Shown here piece after piece: positions 45,925 to 56,189 of a DNA stretch of 64,000 nucleotides. A program made the position numbers and the translations under genes. The notes under the pieces are model-generated. The model saw only the letters and a program-made list of their open reading frames with translations, searched no databases and was not told the DNA's origin. Every line of letters begins with the position of its first letter. The first letter of the stretch is position 1. The DNA comes from Sphingobium bisphenolivorans (GTDB taxonomy: Bacteria; Pseudomonadota; Alphaproteobacteria; Sphingomonadales; Sphingomonadaceae). The stretch covers positions 1 through 64,000 of the forward strand of contig NZ_ASTG01000015.1 of NCBI RefSeq assembly GCF_000412635.1, given 5' to 3'.

Positions 45925-48201
45925 ATGATCAAGAAGCTTCTACTCGGCGCTTCGGCGCTGGCGCTGACGGCGGGTGCCGCCAATGCGCAGGTTGGCACCG
46001 GCGCTCCGGTTGGCGCCGTCTATGGCAACACGCCTAACTCGACCAACAATTATTCCGACGTTCAGCAGAAGGCCGACAACAACAGCGCGACGGTAACCCA
46101 GACCGGCCAGACCGGCGGATCCAAGGGGCGTTCGGTCATCAAGCAGGGGCTCGCCAATACCGCAGGTTCGGGTGACAACCATGCTAAGGTGACACAGTCG
46201 GGCAATGGTGCAAACTCGTCATTTGTCGAGCAGATCGGCACGGATCGCAATAACCTGCCCAATCACCCCGCCCCTGTGCCCGCCGGTATCCCTGCTGGCT
46301 ATGAGCAGAGCGTCGAGATCACGCAGCGCAATGCTACCGGCTCCAGCAGCGCGAACAAGGCCGTTGTCTATCAGGGCAAGGCTGGCGCGGGCGGTCTCGC
46401 CAATCGTGCCATCGTCGACCAGGACGGCCGTGGCAACGAAGCCGCCATCGAACAGGGTCGCGTCAGCGGCGGTACGCCTGAAGAAGACGGCCGCATGTAC
46501 GGCAAGATCGAACAGGACGGGCGCGACAACAAGGCGCAGACCCTGCAGGGCGAGATCGACTACTCGACCACCAAGCAGGACGGCCGCGATAACGTTGCCT
46601 ATGTTTCGCAGTTCCCGGGCAATGTGAACGGCGCCGACACGCTGGGCCGCACCAGCACTGTCGATCAGGACGGCAACAGCAACGGCGCCTATGTGCTGCA
46701 GAACGCCAACGGCACCCGCAGCGGTATCGAGCAGGACGGCGACGGCAACAACAGCTTCGTCACCCAGACAGGCACGACCGCCATCAGCGACGTGGCGCAG
46801 GACGGCGACGACAACCGCGCCGATGTGCAGCAGGGCGGCGAACGCGCCAACAGCATCGTCGATCAGGACGGCAACCGCAACTATGCCGACGTCCTGCAGA
46901 ACGGGGCCGACGGCACCAGCACGGTGACCCAGACCGGCAGCAACAGCTTCCTGTTCTGGTCTTATGACAACCACGAGGCTACTGTCCGTCAGACTGCCGG
47001 CGCGACCAAGGCCGACAGCGACATCACGCAGAACGGCAAACTGCATGAAGCCACTGTCGATCAGAGCGCCGATCGCGCCGACAGCGACATTCTGCAGAAC
47101 GGCGCGCGTCAGGAAGCGATCGTCAACCAGAGCGGTGCACAGGCCAAAAGCGACATCGATCAGGCTGGTTCTGACCACACAGCCGAAGTCCGTCAGAGCG
47201 GTATCGAAGCGAACAGCGAAGTCGACCAGACCGGCATCGGCAACAATGCCTATGTCAATCAGAGCGGCAACTCGGCTGGTGGCTTCGTCGCCAAGAGCAA
47301 GATCACGCAGGGCGTGGTTGGTGGCAACGACGCCGACGTTCGTCAGACAGCGAACGCCAACAGCGTCGTCAACCAGCAGGGCCAGCTGAGCGAGGCCGAT
47401 GTCCGTCAGGGCGGCTCGCGCGCCGACAGCGACATCCAGCAGAACGGCACGCGTCATGACGCATTCGTGACCCAGGATGCCACCAAGGCCAGCAGCAAGG
47501 TCTCGCAGACTGTTGGTTCGCTGCTGCTCGGCGGCAACAACGCCACCGTTACGCAGCGCGCTGGCGCCGATGACGTTGCAAGCGTCGTCGATCAGGCCGG
47601 TATCGCCAACACGGCGACCGTCGACCAGGCTGGTGCCGGCAACACTGCCAACAACGCGCCGGTGGAAAGCTACATCCAGCAGGTAGGCTACGGCAACAGC
47701 GCCAGCCTGACCCAGACGGCGACTGCCGATCTGGCCGTGAGCGACATCAACCAGAATGGTTCGACCAACCTGGCCGTCGTTTCGCAGGAGGCCTTGCGCG
47801 GCAAGAGCGACATCGATCAGATCAATGCCGACAACAAGGCCTATCTGAACCAGTATGCCGGCGCCACTGACGCATCCAGCAAAATTGGTCAGAACGGCCT
47901 GCGTAACCATGCGACGGTCAAGCAGTCTGCCGGCAATCAGGTGAGCGAAATCAGCCAGCTGAAGAACGACAACATTGCCGAAGTGACCCAGGGTTCGCTC
48001 GGCGCTCGCGCTCGCAGCACGATTTCGCAGGATGGCAACGGCAACAAATCCTATGTCACTCAGAACGCTGTGGATGTGAACAGCATCATCGCTCAGGCCG
48101 GCAACGGCAACCTGTCGACGGTGACGCAGAGCACGCAGGCTGCATCGTTCAGCACGATCTCGCAGAACGGCACCGGCAACATCGCCACCGTTTCGCAGTA
48201 A
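45925..48201 (+). CDS. Giant curlin-repeat protein (about 28 repeats)
   Basis: 758 residues. Signal peptide cleaved after GAANA|Q (residue 21). The whole mature chain is built of curlin repeats with the pattern S-x-(I/V)-x-Q-x-G-x-x-N-x-A-x-V-x-Q, about 22-23 residues each; I count about 28 units to the C-terminal NIATVSQ. E. coli CsgA has five. Repeats at about residues 160-320 carry Asp-rich turns (VDQDGNSN, EQDGDGNN, AQDGDDN, DQDGNRN), unlike CsgA. It has AGGAGG seven bases before ATG 45925 and is preceded by a 147-base gap, so it may be expressed strongly. Probably the major fibre subunit. Confidence 0.9.
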   Translation: MIKKLLLGASALALTAGAANAQVGTGAPVGAVYGNTPNSTNNYSDVQQKADNNSATVTQTGQTGGSKGRSVIKQGLANTAGSGDNHAKVTQSGNGANSSFVEQIGTDRNNLPNHPAPVPAGIPAGYEQSVEITQRNATGSSSANKAVVYQGKAGAGGLANRAIVDQDGRGNEAAIEQGRVSGGTPEEDGRMYGKIEQDGRDNKAQTLQGEIDYSTTKQDGRDNVAYVSQFPGNVNGADTLGRTSTVDQDGNSNGAYVLQNANGTRSGIEQDGDGNNSFVTQTGTTAISDVAQDGDDNRADVQQGGERANSIVDQDGNRNYADVLQNGADGTSTVTQTGSNSFLFWSYDNHEATVRQTAGATKADSDITQNGKLHEATVDQSADRADSDILQNGARQEAIVNQSGAQAKSDIDQAGSDHTAEVRQSGIEANSEVDQTGIGNNAYVNQSGNSAGGFVAKSKITQGVVGGNDADVRQTANANSVVNQQGQLSEADVRQGGSRADSDIQQNGTRHDAFVTQDATKASSKVSQTVGSLLLGGNNATVTQRAGADDVASVVDQAGIANTATVDQAGAGNTANNAPVESYIQQVGYGNSASLTQTATADLAVSDINQNGSTNLAVVSQEALRGKSDIDQINADNKAYLNQYAGATDASSKIGQNGLRNHATVKQSAGNQVSEISQLKNDNIAEVTQGSLGARARSTISQDGNGNKSYVTQNAVDVNSIIAQAGNGNLSTVTQSTQAASFSTISQNGTGNIATVSQ

Positions 48202-48217
48202 TCGAGCCAGAGAAGTT

Positions 48218-48274
48218 GCGGGGCGGCGTCATGTCGCCCCGCACCCTTCTGCTCAGCGAAGCTGCGGCTTTGCT
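48218..48274 (+). terminator. Intercistronic hairpins after the giant curlin gene
   Basis: GCGGGGCG (48218-48225) pairs with CGCCCCGC (48235-48242) around a 9-base loop, followed by ACCCTTCT; a second hairpin AGCGAAGC/GCTTTGCT lies at about 48255-48274. With few T residues this looks like a partial terminator or mRNA-stabilising element that would give more transcript for the giant curlin than for genes downstream. Confidence 0.5.
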
Positions 48275-48327
48275 CAGGTGAAGGATGAGGGCCACCCGAG
48301 GCCAAGAAGCCGAAAGAGGAGCATGAT

Positions 48328-49458
48328 ATGCGGATGACAGGCAATTGGACGCGCAAGGCGCGCACGGTGGCGGCGCTCGGCCTGGCGGCTCTGACTGCGG
48401 GCACTGCATTCTCCGGCGCCAGCGCGCAGTCGATCGCCTTCATCGAGCAGGTGGGTGACAACAACCAGACCAGCATCGACCAGAGCGGCAGCACCGGCTC
48501 CACGGCCTCGGTTCAGTTCAAGGGGTCGGCCAACCTTCTCGACATCACGCAAACCGGACGAGACAACAGGGCGAGCATATCTGTAATCGGCAGCCGCAAT
48601 GGACGCGGCGACGCTCCCGGCGGAACGGGCCGCAGCATGGCTTTCTCGCCGCGCACCCTGTCGGTCTATGGCGTCAGCAATGGCAACAGCAGCAACAACA
48701 ACGGCAATAGCGGCCAAGGCAATCCTTGTGGTGGCGGCAATGGCAACGGAATCGGCAACCCCTGCAACGGCAATAACGGCAACAACAACGCCAACGGAAA
48801 CGCCGGCAACAATAATGCTGCACTGACGCCGCTGGCCGGGCTGGAGTCGGGCGTGATCCGCCAGTCGGGGCAGCGCAACCTGGCCGGCGTGCTGATCAAG
48901 GGGGACAGCAACGACTTCCATGTGTCGCAGTTGGGCAATGACAACAAGGTGGCTCAGGCTCTGTCGGGATCGTTCAACCAGGCCGCGATCGTGCAAGGCA
49001 CGCCGGACGGCGCGACGGGCAGCCGCAACTCGGCCGTCCAGGCTCAAAGCGGCGTCGGCAACACGGCCTATGCTCATCAGGCGGGGAACAACAACGTCGC
49101 AGTGCAGGTACAGGCCGGGTCCATCGGCGCCACGCAGCCATGGGCGGAAGCCGCCCTGACTCAGGCCGGGACGCTGGCCGGAGCCGCCGGCAGCGCCAGC
49201 TACGCCCAGTCGGCGGAAGCCGTGCTCGCCAGCTATAGCGCGCGCGGAAATGGCACGGGCAACAGCATCACGCTGCAGCAGAATGGGGACAATAATACAG
49301 CGGTGCTCGGCCAGTTCGGCAATGACAACAGCATAGCGCTGCGCCAGCCCGGCAATGCCTATGCAGCCGTTACCCAGATGGGCGATGGTCATGCCATCGG
49401 CATCGACCAGCGCGCCGGAACCAACGGCGTGAGCCCGATCAGCGTCACGCAATATTGA
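48328..49458 (+). CDS. Curlin-repeat protein with Asn/Gly-rich prion-like insert
   Basis: 376 residues. Signal peptide to about residue 33 (SGASA|Q). Curlin repeats SIAFIEQVGDNNQTSIDQSG and LLDITQTGRDNRASI lie at the N-terminus, and about ten degenerate units occupy residues 170-376 (GVIRQSGQRNLAGVLI, FHVSQLGNDNKVAQAL, ITLQQNGDNNTAVLGQ). Between them, about 117-163, is a low-complexity Asn/Gly stretch with two Cys-containing NPC motifs. RBS AGAGGAG before ATG 48328. Candidate minor subunit, nucleator or anchoring subunit. Confidence 0.85.
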   Translation: MRMTGNWTRKARTVAALGLAALTAGTAFSGASAQSIAFIEQVGDNNQTSIDQSGSTGSTASVQFKGSANLLDITQTGRDNRASISVIGSRNGRGDAPGGTGRSMAFSPRTLSVYGVSNGNSSNNNGNSGQGNPCGGGNGNGIGNPCNGNNGNNNANGNAGNNNAALTPLAGLESGVIRQSGQRNLAGVLIKGDSNDFHVSQLGNDNKVAQALSGSFNQAAIVQGTPDGATGSRNSAVQAQSGVGNTAYAHQAGNNNVAVQVQAGSIGATQPWAEAALTQAGTLAGAAGSASYAQSAEAVLASYSARGNGTGNSITLQQNGDNNTAVLGQFGNDNSIALRQPGNAYAAVTQMGDGHAIGIDQRAGTNGVSPISVTQY

Positions 49459-49502
49459 TCCGTCGCTGCGGCGCACAGGGTGAGATCGGCCAGGAGGTGA
49501 AG

Positions 49503-50852
49503 ATGCGCAACCGGACAAAGCTGCAGGTCATGGGGATGAGCACAGCGCTCGCCTTGTCGCTTGCCTCCCCTGCCCTGGCGCAGACGATCAGCGCCGGCGA
49601 CGGCATTTTGATCACGGAGATCCAGATTGCCGATACGCCGCAGTCGTTCATCCAGGACCAGGTACTCGCCAACGCGCTCGGCAAGTCGCAGGATGTCGGC
49701 ATCGTCAGCGACAATGTGCCGGATCGCAGCGATGTGCAGGGGTTCAACAAGGGGGATGTGCGCGGCGCCATCATCGCTGCCTTCAACTCAAGCGCTCAGT
49801 CGATCATCGGCAGCTTCAATCTCGATCAGGTGCCGGGGCTGCAATTCACCACCGTCGGCAACAAGGTCGCGGTCGAGCAGGATGGCCTGCGCAACCTTGC
49901 CGATATCAACCAGGCCGCGGGCAATGCGGGCTGGGCCGTGGTGAACCAGGCGGGCGAGGACAATGCGACGCTGATCGAGCAGGCCGACACCCGCGCACCG
50001 GGTCAGCGCTCGCTCAACCGCGCCTATGTGGGGCAGGTGGGCTCGGCCGTTCAGTCCGGCGCGCTGCTTTATTCCAACTATGGCCGGATCCAGCAGACGC
50101 ACCGCAGCTTCGACCTGACCGCCGGACGGTTCAGCGGCAATAATCTGGCGAACAACGCCACGATCCAGCAGGGCGGCTTCCGCGATGTTTCCCTGCGCGA
50201 GGTGCCGGTGCAGTTCAACGCCGTCGCCGCACGCAACGACGCGCTGATCGAGCAGGAGGGCGCCGAAAATGACGCGGTGATCCAGCAGGGCGCGGAAAAC
50301 CCCAACACCTTCGCATTCGAGATCGGCGATGCGATCGGCCGCAACAACCGCGCGATCGTCCGCCAGGTCGGCTATGGCAACCGCGGCGTGATCCTGCAGG
50401 AAGATGATGCCAACGCCATCACCCATCAATATGGCTCGGACAATCTCGCCTTCACGCGGCAGGATGGCGATGTGCTTGACGGCGGACAATATAGCCTGAT
50501 CGAGCAAGGGCGGCTGGAAAATGGCGATCTTTCGGGCAATTTCGCGTCGGTATTCCAGCGCGGGATATTGCAGGAATCGACGATCCGCCAGAACAGCAGC
50601 CGCAATGACGCGCATGTGTACCAGACCGCCGAGTCGGGCTATGCCCGGTCCACCATCGAGCAGAGCGGGGGCAGCGGCAATTATGCGAGTGTGCTTCAGG
50701 CCGCTCCGGTGGCATCGATCGATCTCGCGGTGGTGAGCCTCATCGTGCAAAGCGGGGCGAGCAATGAAGCCTTTGTTTCGCAGCGGACCGCCGGCAGCTA
50801 CAGCAATGTCGCGCAAAATGGCGATCGCAATTTCGCGCAGGTGCGGCAATAG
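49503..50852 (+). CDS. Curlin-repeat protein with unique N-terminal domain
   Basis: 449 residues. Signal peptide to about residue 26 (SPALA|Q). Residues about 27-115 form a non-repeat domain (ISAGDGILITEIQIADTPQS, SIIGSFNLDQVPGLQFTTVG). Curlin-type units follow: KVAVEQDGLRNLADINQ, ATIQQGG, DALIEQEGAENDAVIQQG, AIVRQVGYGNRGVILQ, STIEQSGGSGNYASVLQ and the last SNVAQNGDRNFAQVRQ, often separated by longer linkers. GGAGG is 5 bases before ATG 49503. Likely minor fibre or nucleator subunit; the N-terminal domain could bind CsgF or the cell surface. Confidence 0.85.
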   Translation: MRNRTKLQVMGMSTALALSLASPALAQTISAGDGILITEIQIADTPQSFIQDQVLANALGKSQDVGIVSDNVPDRSDVQGFNKGDVRGAIIAAFNSSAQSIIGSFNLDQVPGLQFTTVGNKVAVEQDGLRNLADINQAAGNAGWAVVNQAGEDNATLIEQADTRAPGQRSLNRAYVGQVGSAVQSGALLYSNYGRIQQTHRSFDLTAGRFSGNNLANNATIQQGGFRDVSLREVPVQFNAVAARNDALIEQEGAENDAVIQQGAENPNTFAFEIGDAIGRNNRAIVRQVGYGNRGVILQEDDANAITHQYGSDNLAFTRQDGDVLDGGQYSLIEQGRLENGDLSGNFASVFQRGILQESTIRQNSSRNDAHVYQTAESGYARSTIEQSGGSGNYASVLQAAPVASIDLAVVSLIVQSGASNEAFVSQRTAGSYSNVAQNGDRNFAQVRQ

Positions 50853-50888
50853 GCTATGATAGGTCTTCCCCGCCGACCAGCCCATGAG

Positions 50889-51566
50889 ATGCCCATGAGA
50901 AGCCTCGTCATCATGACCGCCCTGATGGTGGCCGCTGGCGCGTCCGCTGCCTTGGCGCAGCGCGGCGATCTCGCGGTCGAGCAGCTTCCCGCGCCGGTGG
51001 GCGGGCGAGCGGTCCCTCAGCTGGGCGCGAGCGGGCCGACGGATTCTCCAGCGCCGACGATCCAGGGCCAGATTTCCTCGGCCCGGTCGGGCCGGGAGCC
51101 GGCCGTGCGGCAGGTCGCCCCGCGCGCCGCTGGCGCCACGCCGACGTCGCAATTGGCCGACCGCAACGTCAATCAGCGGATCAATGCGCTGCCTCCCGGT
51201 CTGGTCGACGCCTGTGCCCGCGCGGCTGAAGGCCGGGGCACTCCTCCCCCGGGAGTCGACTGCGCGACGCTGGTCGAAGCGGCGCCGCCGCCGCCCCCGA
51301 TCTCCGCGGAAGAAGCGCTGCTGACCACCGATGATGAGCGCGCCGCGCAGCGCATGGCAAGCGAGCGGCAGTCACGCGGCCAGACGCCCGACGCTGCGGA
51401 AGTCGCCCGGCGGCTGAGCGCGGGCGACATCTCCAATTCGCCCGTCGCGCAGGCGGTCGCTGCCCAGGCCGCTTCCGACGCCATCGCCAACTCCCAGCAA
51501 GCGCCGGGCAATACGCCGGTGATCGTGCCGGGAGGCGGAACGGTCGTCGTGCCGAGAGGAAATTGA
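50889..51566 (+). CDS. Secreted Pro/Ala-rich protein of the curli operon, unrecognised
   Basis: 226 residues from ATG 50889 (an in-frame ATG at 50856 is the alternative). Signal peptide ends near ASAALA|Q. The mature part is rich in Pro, Ala, Gln and Arg; a compact segment (about 105-150) NVNQRINALPPGLVDACARA with two Cys (VDACARA and GVDCATLVE) may be a small disulphide-linked domain, followed by a Pro run. It does not resemble CsgC, CsgE, CsgB or any curli factor known to me. Tightly spaced between the third curlin gene and csgH (3 bases), so it belongs to the operon and is probably a secretion or assembly accessory protein. Confidence 0.75.
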   Translation: MPMRSLVIMTALMVAAGASAALAQRGDLAVEQLPAPVGGRAVPQLGASGPTDSPAPTIQGQISSARSGREPAVRQVAPRAAGATPTSQLADRNVNQRINALPPGLVDACARAAEGRGTPPPGVDCATLVEAAPPPPPISAEEALLTTDDERAAQRMASERQSRGQTPDAAEVARRLSAGDISNSPVAQAVAAQAASDAIANSQQAPGNTPVIVPGGGTVVVPRGN

Positions 51567-51569
51567 GCC

Positions 51570-51932
51570 ATGATACGCCGCCTTTGCCTGCTGCTCGCCG
51601 CAGCCTGGTCGATCATCCCTGCGCAGGCCGCCATGCCCGGCCTTGATGCGCGCCTTCTGGTCGAAGACGGCCCCAATGCCGGCAAATTATTCGTCGCCTA
51701 TCTCACGACCCAGCAGCCGTTCGAAGGCCGCTATGAGCTTTCCGGCGAAAAGAAAGGCGTGGCAGGCAGCGCGCGCGTGAAACAGGCAGGCGCGGTAAAA
51801 GCTGTGCCACATCAGGCGCTCCGTCTTTCCCACCTCGCCTTCGGCGCGATTGCGGCGGACGATCATTATACTGTTCGACTGAAGATCTTCCGGGGCAGTG
51901 AACTGGTGAGTGAGGCCCAGATCATCAAATAG
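51570..51932 (+). CDS. csgH: Curli assembly inhibitor/chaperone CsgH
   Basis: 120 residues with a signal peptide cleaved after IIPAQA|A (residue 20). The mature about 100 residues are all beta in character: RLLVEDGPNAGKLFVAYLTT, FEGRYELSGEKKGVAGSARV, DHYTVRLKIFRGSELVSEAQI. This size, predicted beta-sandwich pattern and the position at the 3' part of an alphaproteobacterial curli operon match CsgH, the functional counterpart of enterobacterial CsgC, which blocks amyloid formation of curlin in the periplasm. Starts three bases after the previous gene. Confidence 0.75.
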   Translation: MIRRLCLLLAAAWSIIPAQAAMPGLDARLLVEDGPNAGKLFVAYLTTQQPFEGRYELSGEKKGVAGSARVKQAGAVKAVPHQALRLSHLAFGAIAADDHYTVRLKIFRGSELVSEAQIIK

Positions 51933-52030
51933 AGTGATAGACAACTCGGCCTGAACCAAGGTTATGCTAACGATATCTTCACCTCGGGATCCTAGGCCCG
52001 TTCTCCAATGCCAATTGGCCGGAGGACGAG

Positions 52031-52732
52031 ATGACGCAGAAGTTCGGGCAGACTGTTTGGGGGGGAAGAGGGATAGCAGCCTGGGGGATCCTGGCAGCGA
52101 TAGTTGTTCCAGGGTCTGCTTTCGCCGCTCAGTCGGACATTCTGATCGATCAGCTGAGCCAGGGTTCCGGTTGGGCGGCTCACGCGATGGGGCAGATTTC
52201 GCCTGTCGCGGCGGGCAGCGCTTTCGTGGCGCAGGCACAGCCAAGGCAGGGACTGGCTCCCGTCGCGTTTCAGGCCAATGGCGGTGGCCTATCCTTTGCG
52301 CAGGTCGCGCGCACCGAGCAGATCTCCCAGGATTTGTCTTCAGGCGGAGCGCCGGTCGAAATGGCCTTTCTTGGCTTTGGCCTTGACCTTGGCAATTATC
52401 ACCACAGCGGCACAGGCGCCTTGTCGATGGAAGATGCCAACGGCAATGTCTTGCAGCAGGACTGGCGCGGCGAGGGCAATCTGCAGTTCGCCTCCCAGCA
52501 AGGGACCGGCAATCGCGCGGTCCAGCAGCAATATGGCGCGCGTAACATGGCGATCCTGTTCCAGCGCGGCACAATGAATGTAGGAGAGGTTCTGCAGCTT
52601 TCCGATCAGGGCGTGGTGACGTTGCTGCAAAATGGCGACCGCAATAGCGCGAGCGTTACGCAAGCGACGGCCGGCAGCTTCGCCAGTATTTCGCAAACCG
52701 GTGTCGCCAATATCGTTGCGGTGCGCCAATAA
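52031..52732 (+). CDS. Fourth curlin-repeat protein
   Basis: 233 residues. Signal peptide to about residue 33 (GSAFAA|Q). The N-terminal half is Gln/Ala-rich with degenerate repeats (DILIDQLSQGSGWAAHAMGQ); from about residue 140 clear units appear: GNVLQQDWRGEGNLQFASQQG, NRAVQQQYGARNMAILFQ, VTLLQNGDRNSASVTQ and SISQTGVANIVAVRQ at the C-terminus. RBS GGAGGACGAG before ATG 52031. Candidate nucleator (CsgB-like role). It is the last gene before the operon terminator and follows csgH after 98 bases. Confidence 0.82.
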   Translation: MTQKFGQTVWGGRGIAAWGILAAIVVPGSAFAAQSDILIDQLSQGSGWAAHAMGQISPVAAGSAFVAQAQPRQGLAPVAFQANGGGLSFAQVARTEQISQDLSSGGAPVEMAFLGFGLDLGNYHHSGTGALSMEDANGNVLQQDWRGEGNLQFASQQGTGNRAVQQQYGARNMAILFQRGTMNVGEVLQLSDQGVVTLLQNGDRNSASVTQATAGSFASISQTGVANIVAVRQ

Positions 52733-52763
52733 ACGCACATCGAAAATCCGACATCGCCTATTT

Positions 52764-52804
52764 GGGGGCGCTCCCGGTCACTGCCGAGAGCGCCCTTATT
52801 TTTT
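52764..52804 (+). terminator. Rho-independent terminator of the curli operon
   Basis: GGGCGCTC (52766-52773) pairs with GAGCGCCC (52788-52795), followed by TTATTTTTT. It lies 32 bases after the stop codon of the fourth curlin-repeat gene. The 8-bp GC stem and T run fit a strong intrinsic terminator on the plus strand. Confidence 0.85.
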
Positions 52805-53025
52805 GACGCCGGCTTGTTTGCAGCGTTGGAATTGCAGACGATGTTTGACCTGGATCAGGATGGAGCGGAGCCAGAAGATGTCCAACACACGCCAGAAGAA
52901 GAGTTTTTCGGGTTTTTCTTTGCACGGACAGTAATTTAGCCGCCTGATCCCATTGCAAAGAAAGCATTAACCTTATACATGCGGCGACAAATAAAGGTCT
53001 GGTCGCGCGGATAAATGGGGTAGAA

Positions 53026-53595
53026 ATGCTGCAGGCCGATCGTGAACCATATAGCGCCCTGGCTTTGGGATGGCTTTCCGCCGATTTTCGCGGTCGCCTG
53101 ATGATCGATCCTTCGCACCGCATCCAATGGTGGAACGACGCCGCGCAACGGGCGGTTACTGCCAGCCATGTCGTCAAGGAACTGGACGGCAAGCTGATTC
53201 TCGATGCGCCGGCGACCGCCAGGCTGAACGCGTTCCTGTCGAGGCTGAAGACCTGCTCGGACACGGAGATACTGACGCTGAAGGACGGCGACGGCCATGT
53301 CGCCCTGCTCGGCCATTATGACGCCGAGGCCGAGATGTTCTGTCTCGAAATCAGTTCCTCCCATGTCGAGGAACGCGCCCTCTTCGCCGACTTCCGCACA
53401 ATCTACGGCCTGACAGAAAGCGAAAGTCAGGCGGCGCTTGCCCTGTTCCGGGGCAAGACGGTGGCCGAGATCGCGCTGGATCGGAACGTATCGATCGATA
53501 CGGTGCGAACCCAGGTCCGCAGGATGTACGGCAAGATCGGGGCGCAATCGCGCGAGAAATTCTTCAAGATGCTGCTGCCGTTCCGCATCGCCTGA
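53026..53595 (+). CDS. LuxR-family transcriptional regulator with PAS-like N-terminus
   Basis: 189 residues. The N-terminal part (about 18-110) reads like a PAS fold (GRLMIDPSHRIQWWNDAAQRAV). The C-terminal about 60 residues are a LuxR-type helix-turn-helix: YGLTESESQAALALFRGKTVAEIALDRNVSIDTVRTQVRRMYGKIG. No receiver domain or phosphorylation site is present. It stands 222 bases after the curli terminator on the same strand, a position comparable to CsgD, the LuxR-type curli activator, but is not recognisably CsgD itself. Control of the curli locus is inferred from position only. Confidence 0.78.
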   Translation: MLQADREPYSALALGWLSADFRGRLMIDPSHRIQWWNDAAQRAVTASHVVKELDGKLILDAPATARLNAFLSRLKTCSDTEILTLKDGDGHVALLGHYDAEAEMFCLEISSSHVEERALFADFRTIYGLTESESQAALALFRGKTVAEIALDRNVSIDTVRTQVRRMYGKIGAQSREKFFKMLLPFRIA

Positions 53596-53625
53596 GCATC
53601 TTCGGAGCTATCCTGCCGCAGCTTG

Positions 53626-53655
53626 AAGGGGCGCCAAACAATCCGGCGCCCCTTT
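53626..53655. terminator. Bidirectional terminator between the LuxR gene and thiC
   Basis: AAGGGGCGCC and GGCGCCCCTT form a perfect 10-bp stem around a 9-base loop (AAACAATCC), with short T runs on both outer sides. It lies between two convergent genes, so it can serve both. Confidence 0.75.
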
Positions 53656-53661
53656 CCATCA

Positions 53662-55952
<2,291 letters not shown>

Positions 55953-56013
55953 GTGCGCCCTCCTCTTCATCTCCAAGGGGCGGAGAGCGGGAGCAGGCTG
56001 CCTTTGGCAACGA

Positions 56014-56105
56014 GCCTCCCTCCCTACGCCGGTTTCAGCCGGATCAGGTTCAACGGGTCGCGGCCACGTCAGCCGCCTCTCAACCGCCTGTGAGCGGTCC
56101 CCCGG
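56014..56105 (-). promoter_or_regulatory. TPP riboswitch (THI element)
   Basis: The minus strand carries the conserved THI-box parts in order: TGAGAGGCGGCTGA, ACCCGTTGAACCTGATC and CCGGCGTAGGGA. These match the TPP aptamer (CUGAGA, ACCUGAU and GCGnAGGGA). It lies upstream of the membrane protein gene and thiC. The RBS region GAGGAGGGCG may pair with an upstream CCGCCCCTT, suggesting translational control, which is inferred. Confidence 0.95.
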
Positions 56106-56189
56106 GGATGGGCGAAAGCGATAGCTGAAGCCGCGCGGGAACGAAAGCCCTATTGCCGCGCTGGAAAGGCTGTCCGCCGTTCCGCACTG

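Noticed and set aside
46219..47910. 563-codon open frame on the minus strand across the giant curlin gene
   Set aside because: Generated by the repetitive plus-strand repeats; no signal or domain, and the plus-strand protein has clear curlin pattern and RBS.
53026..53595. Annotating the LuxR protein as CsgD
   Set aside because: Only the DNA-binding domain type is shared; the N-terminal domain is PAS-like and no receiver-like fold was seen.
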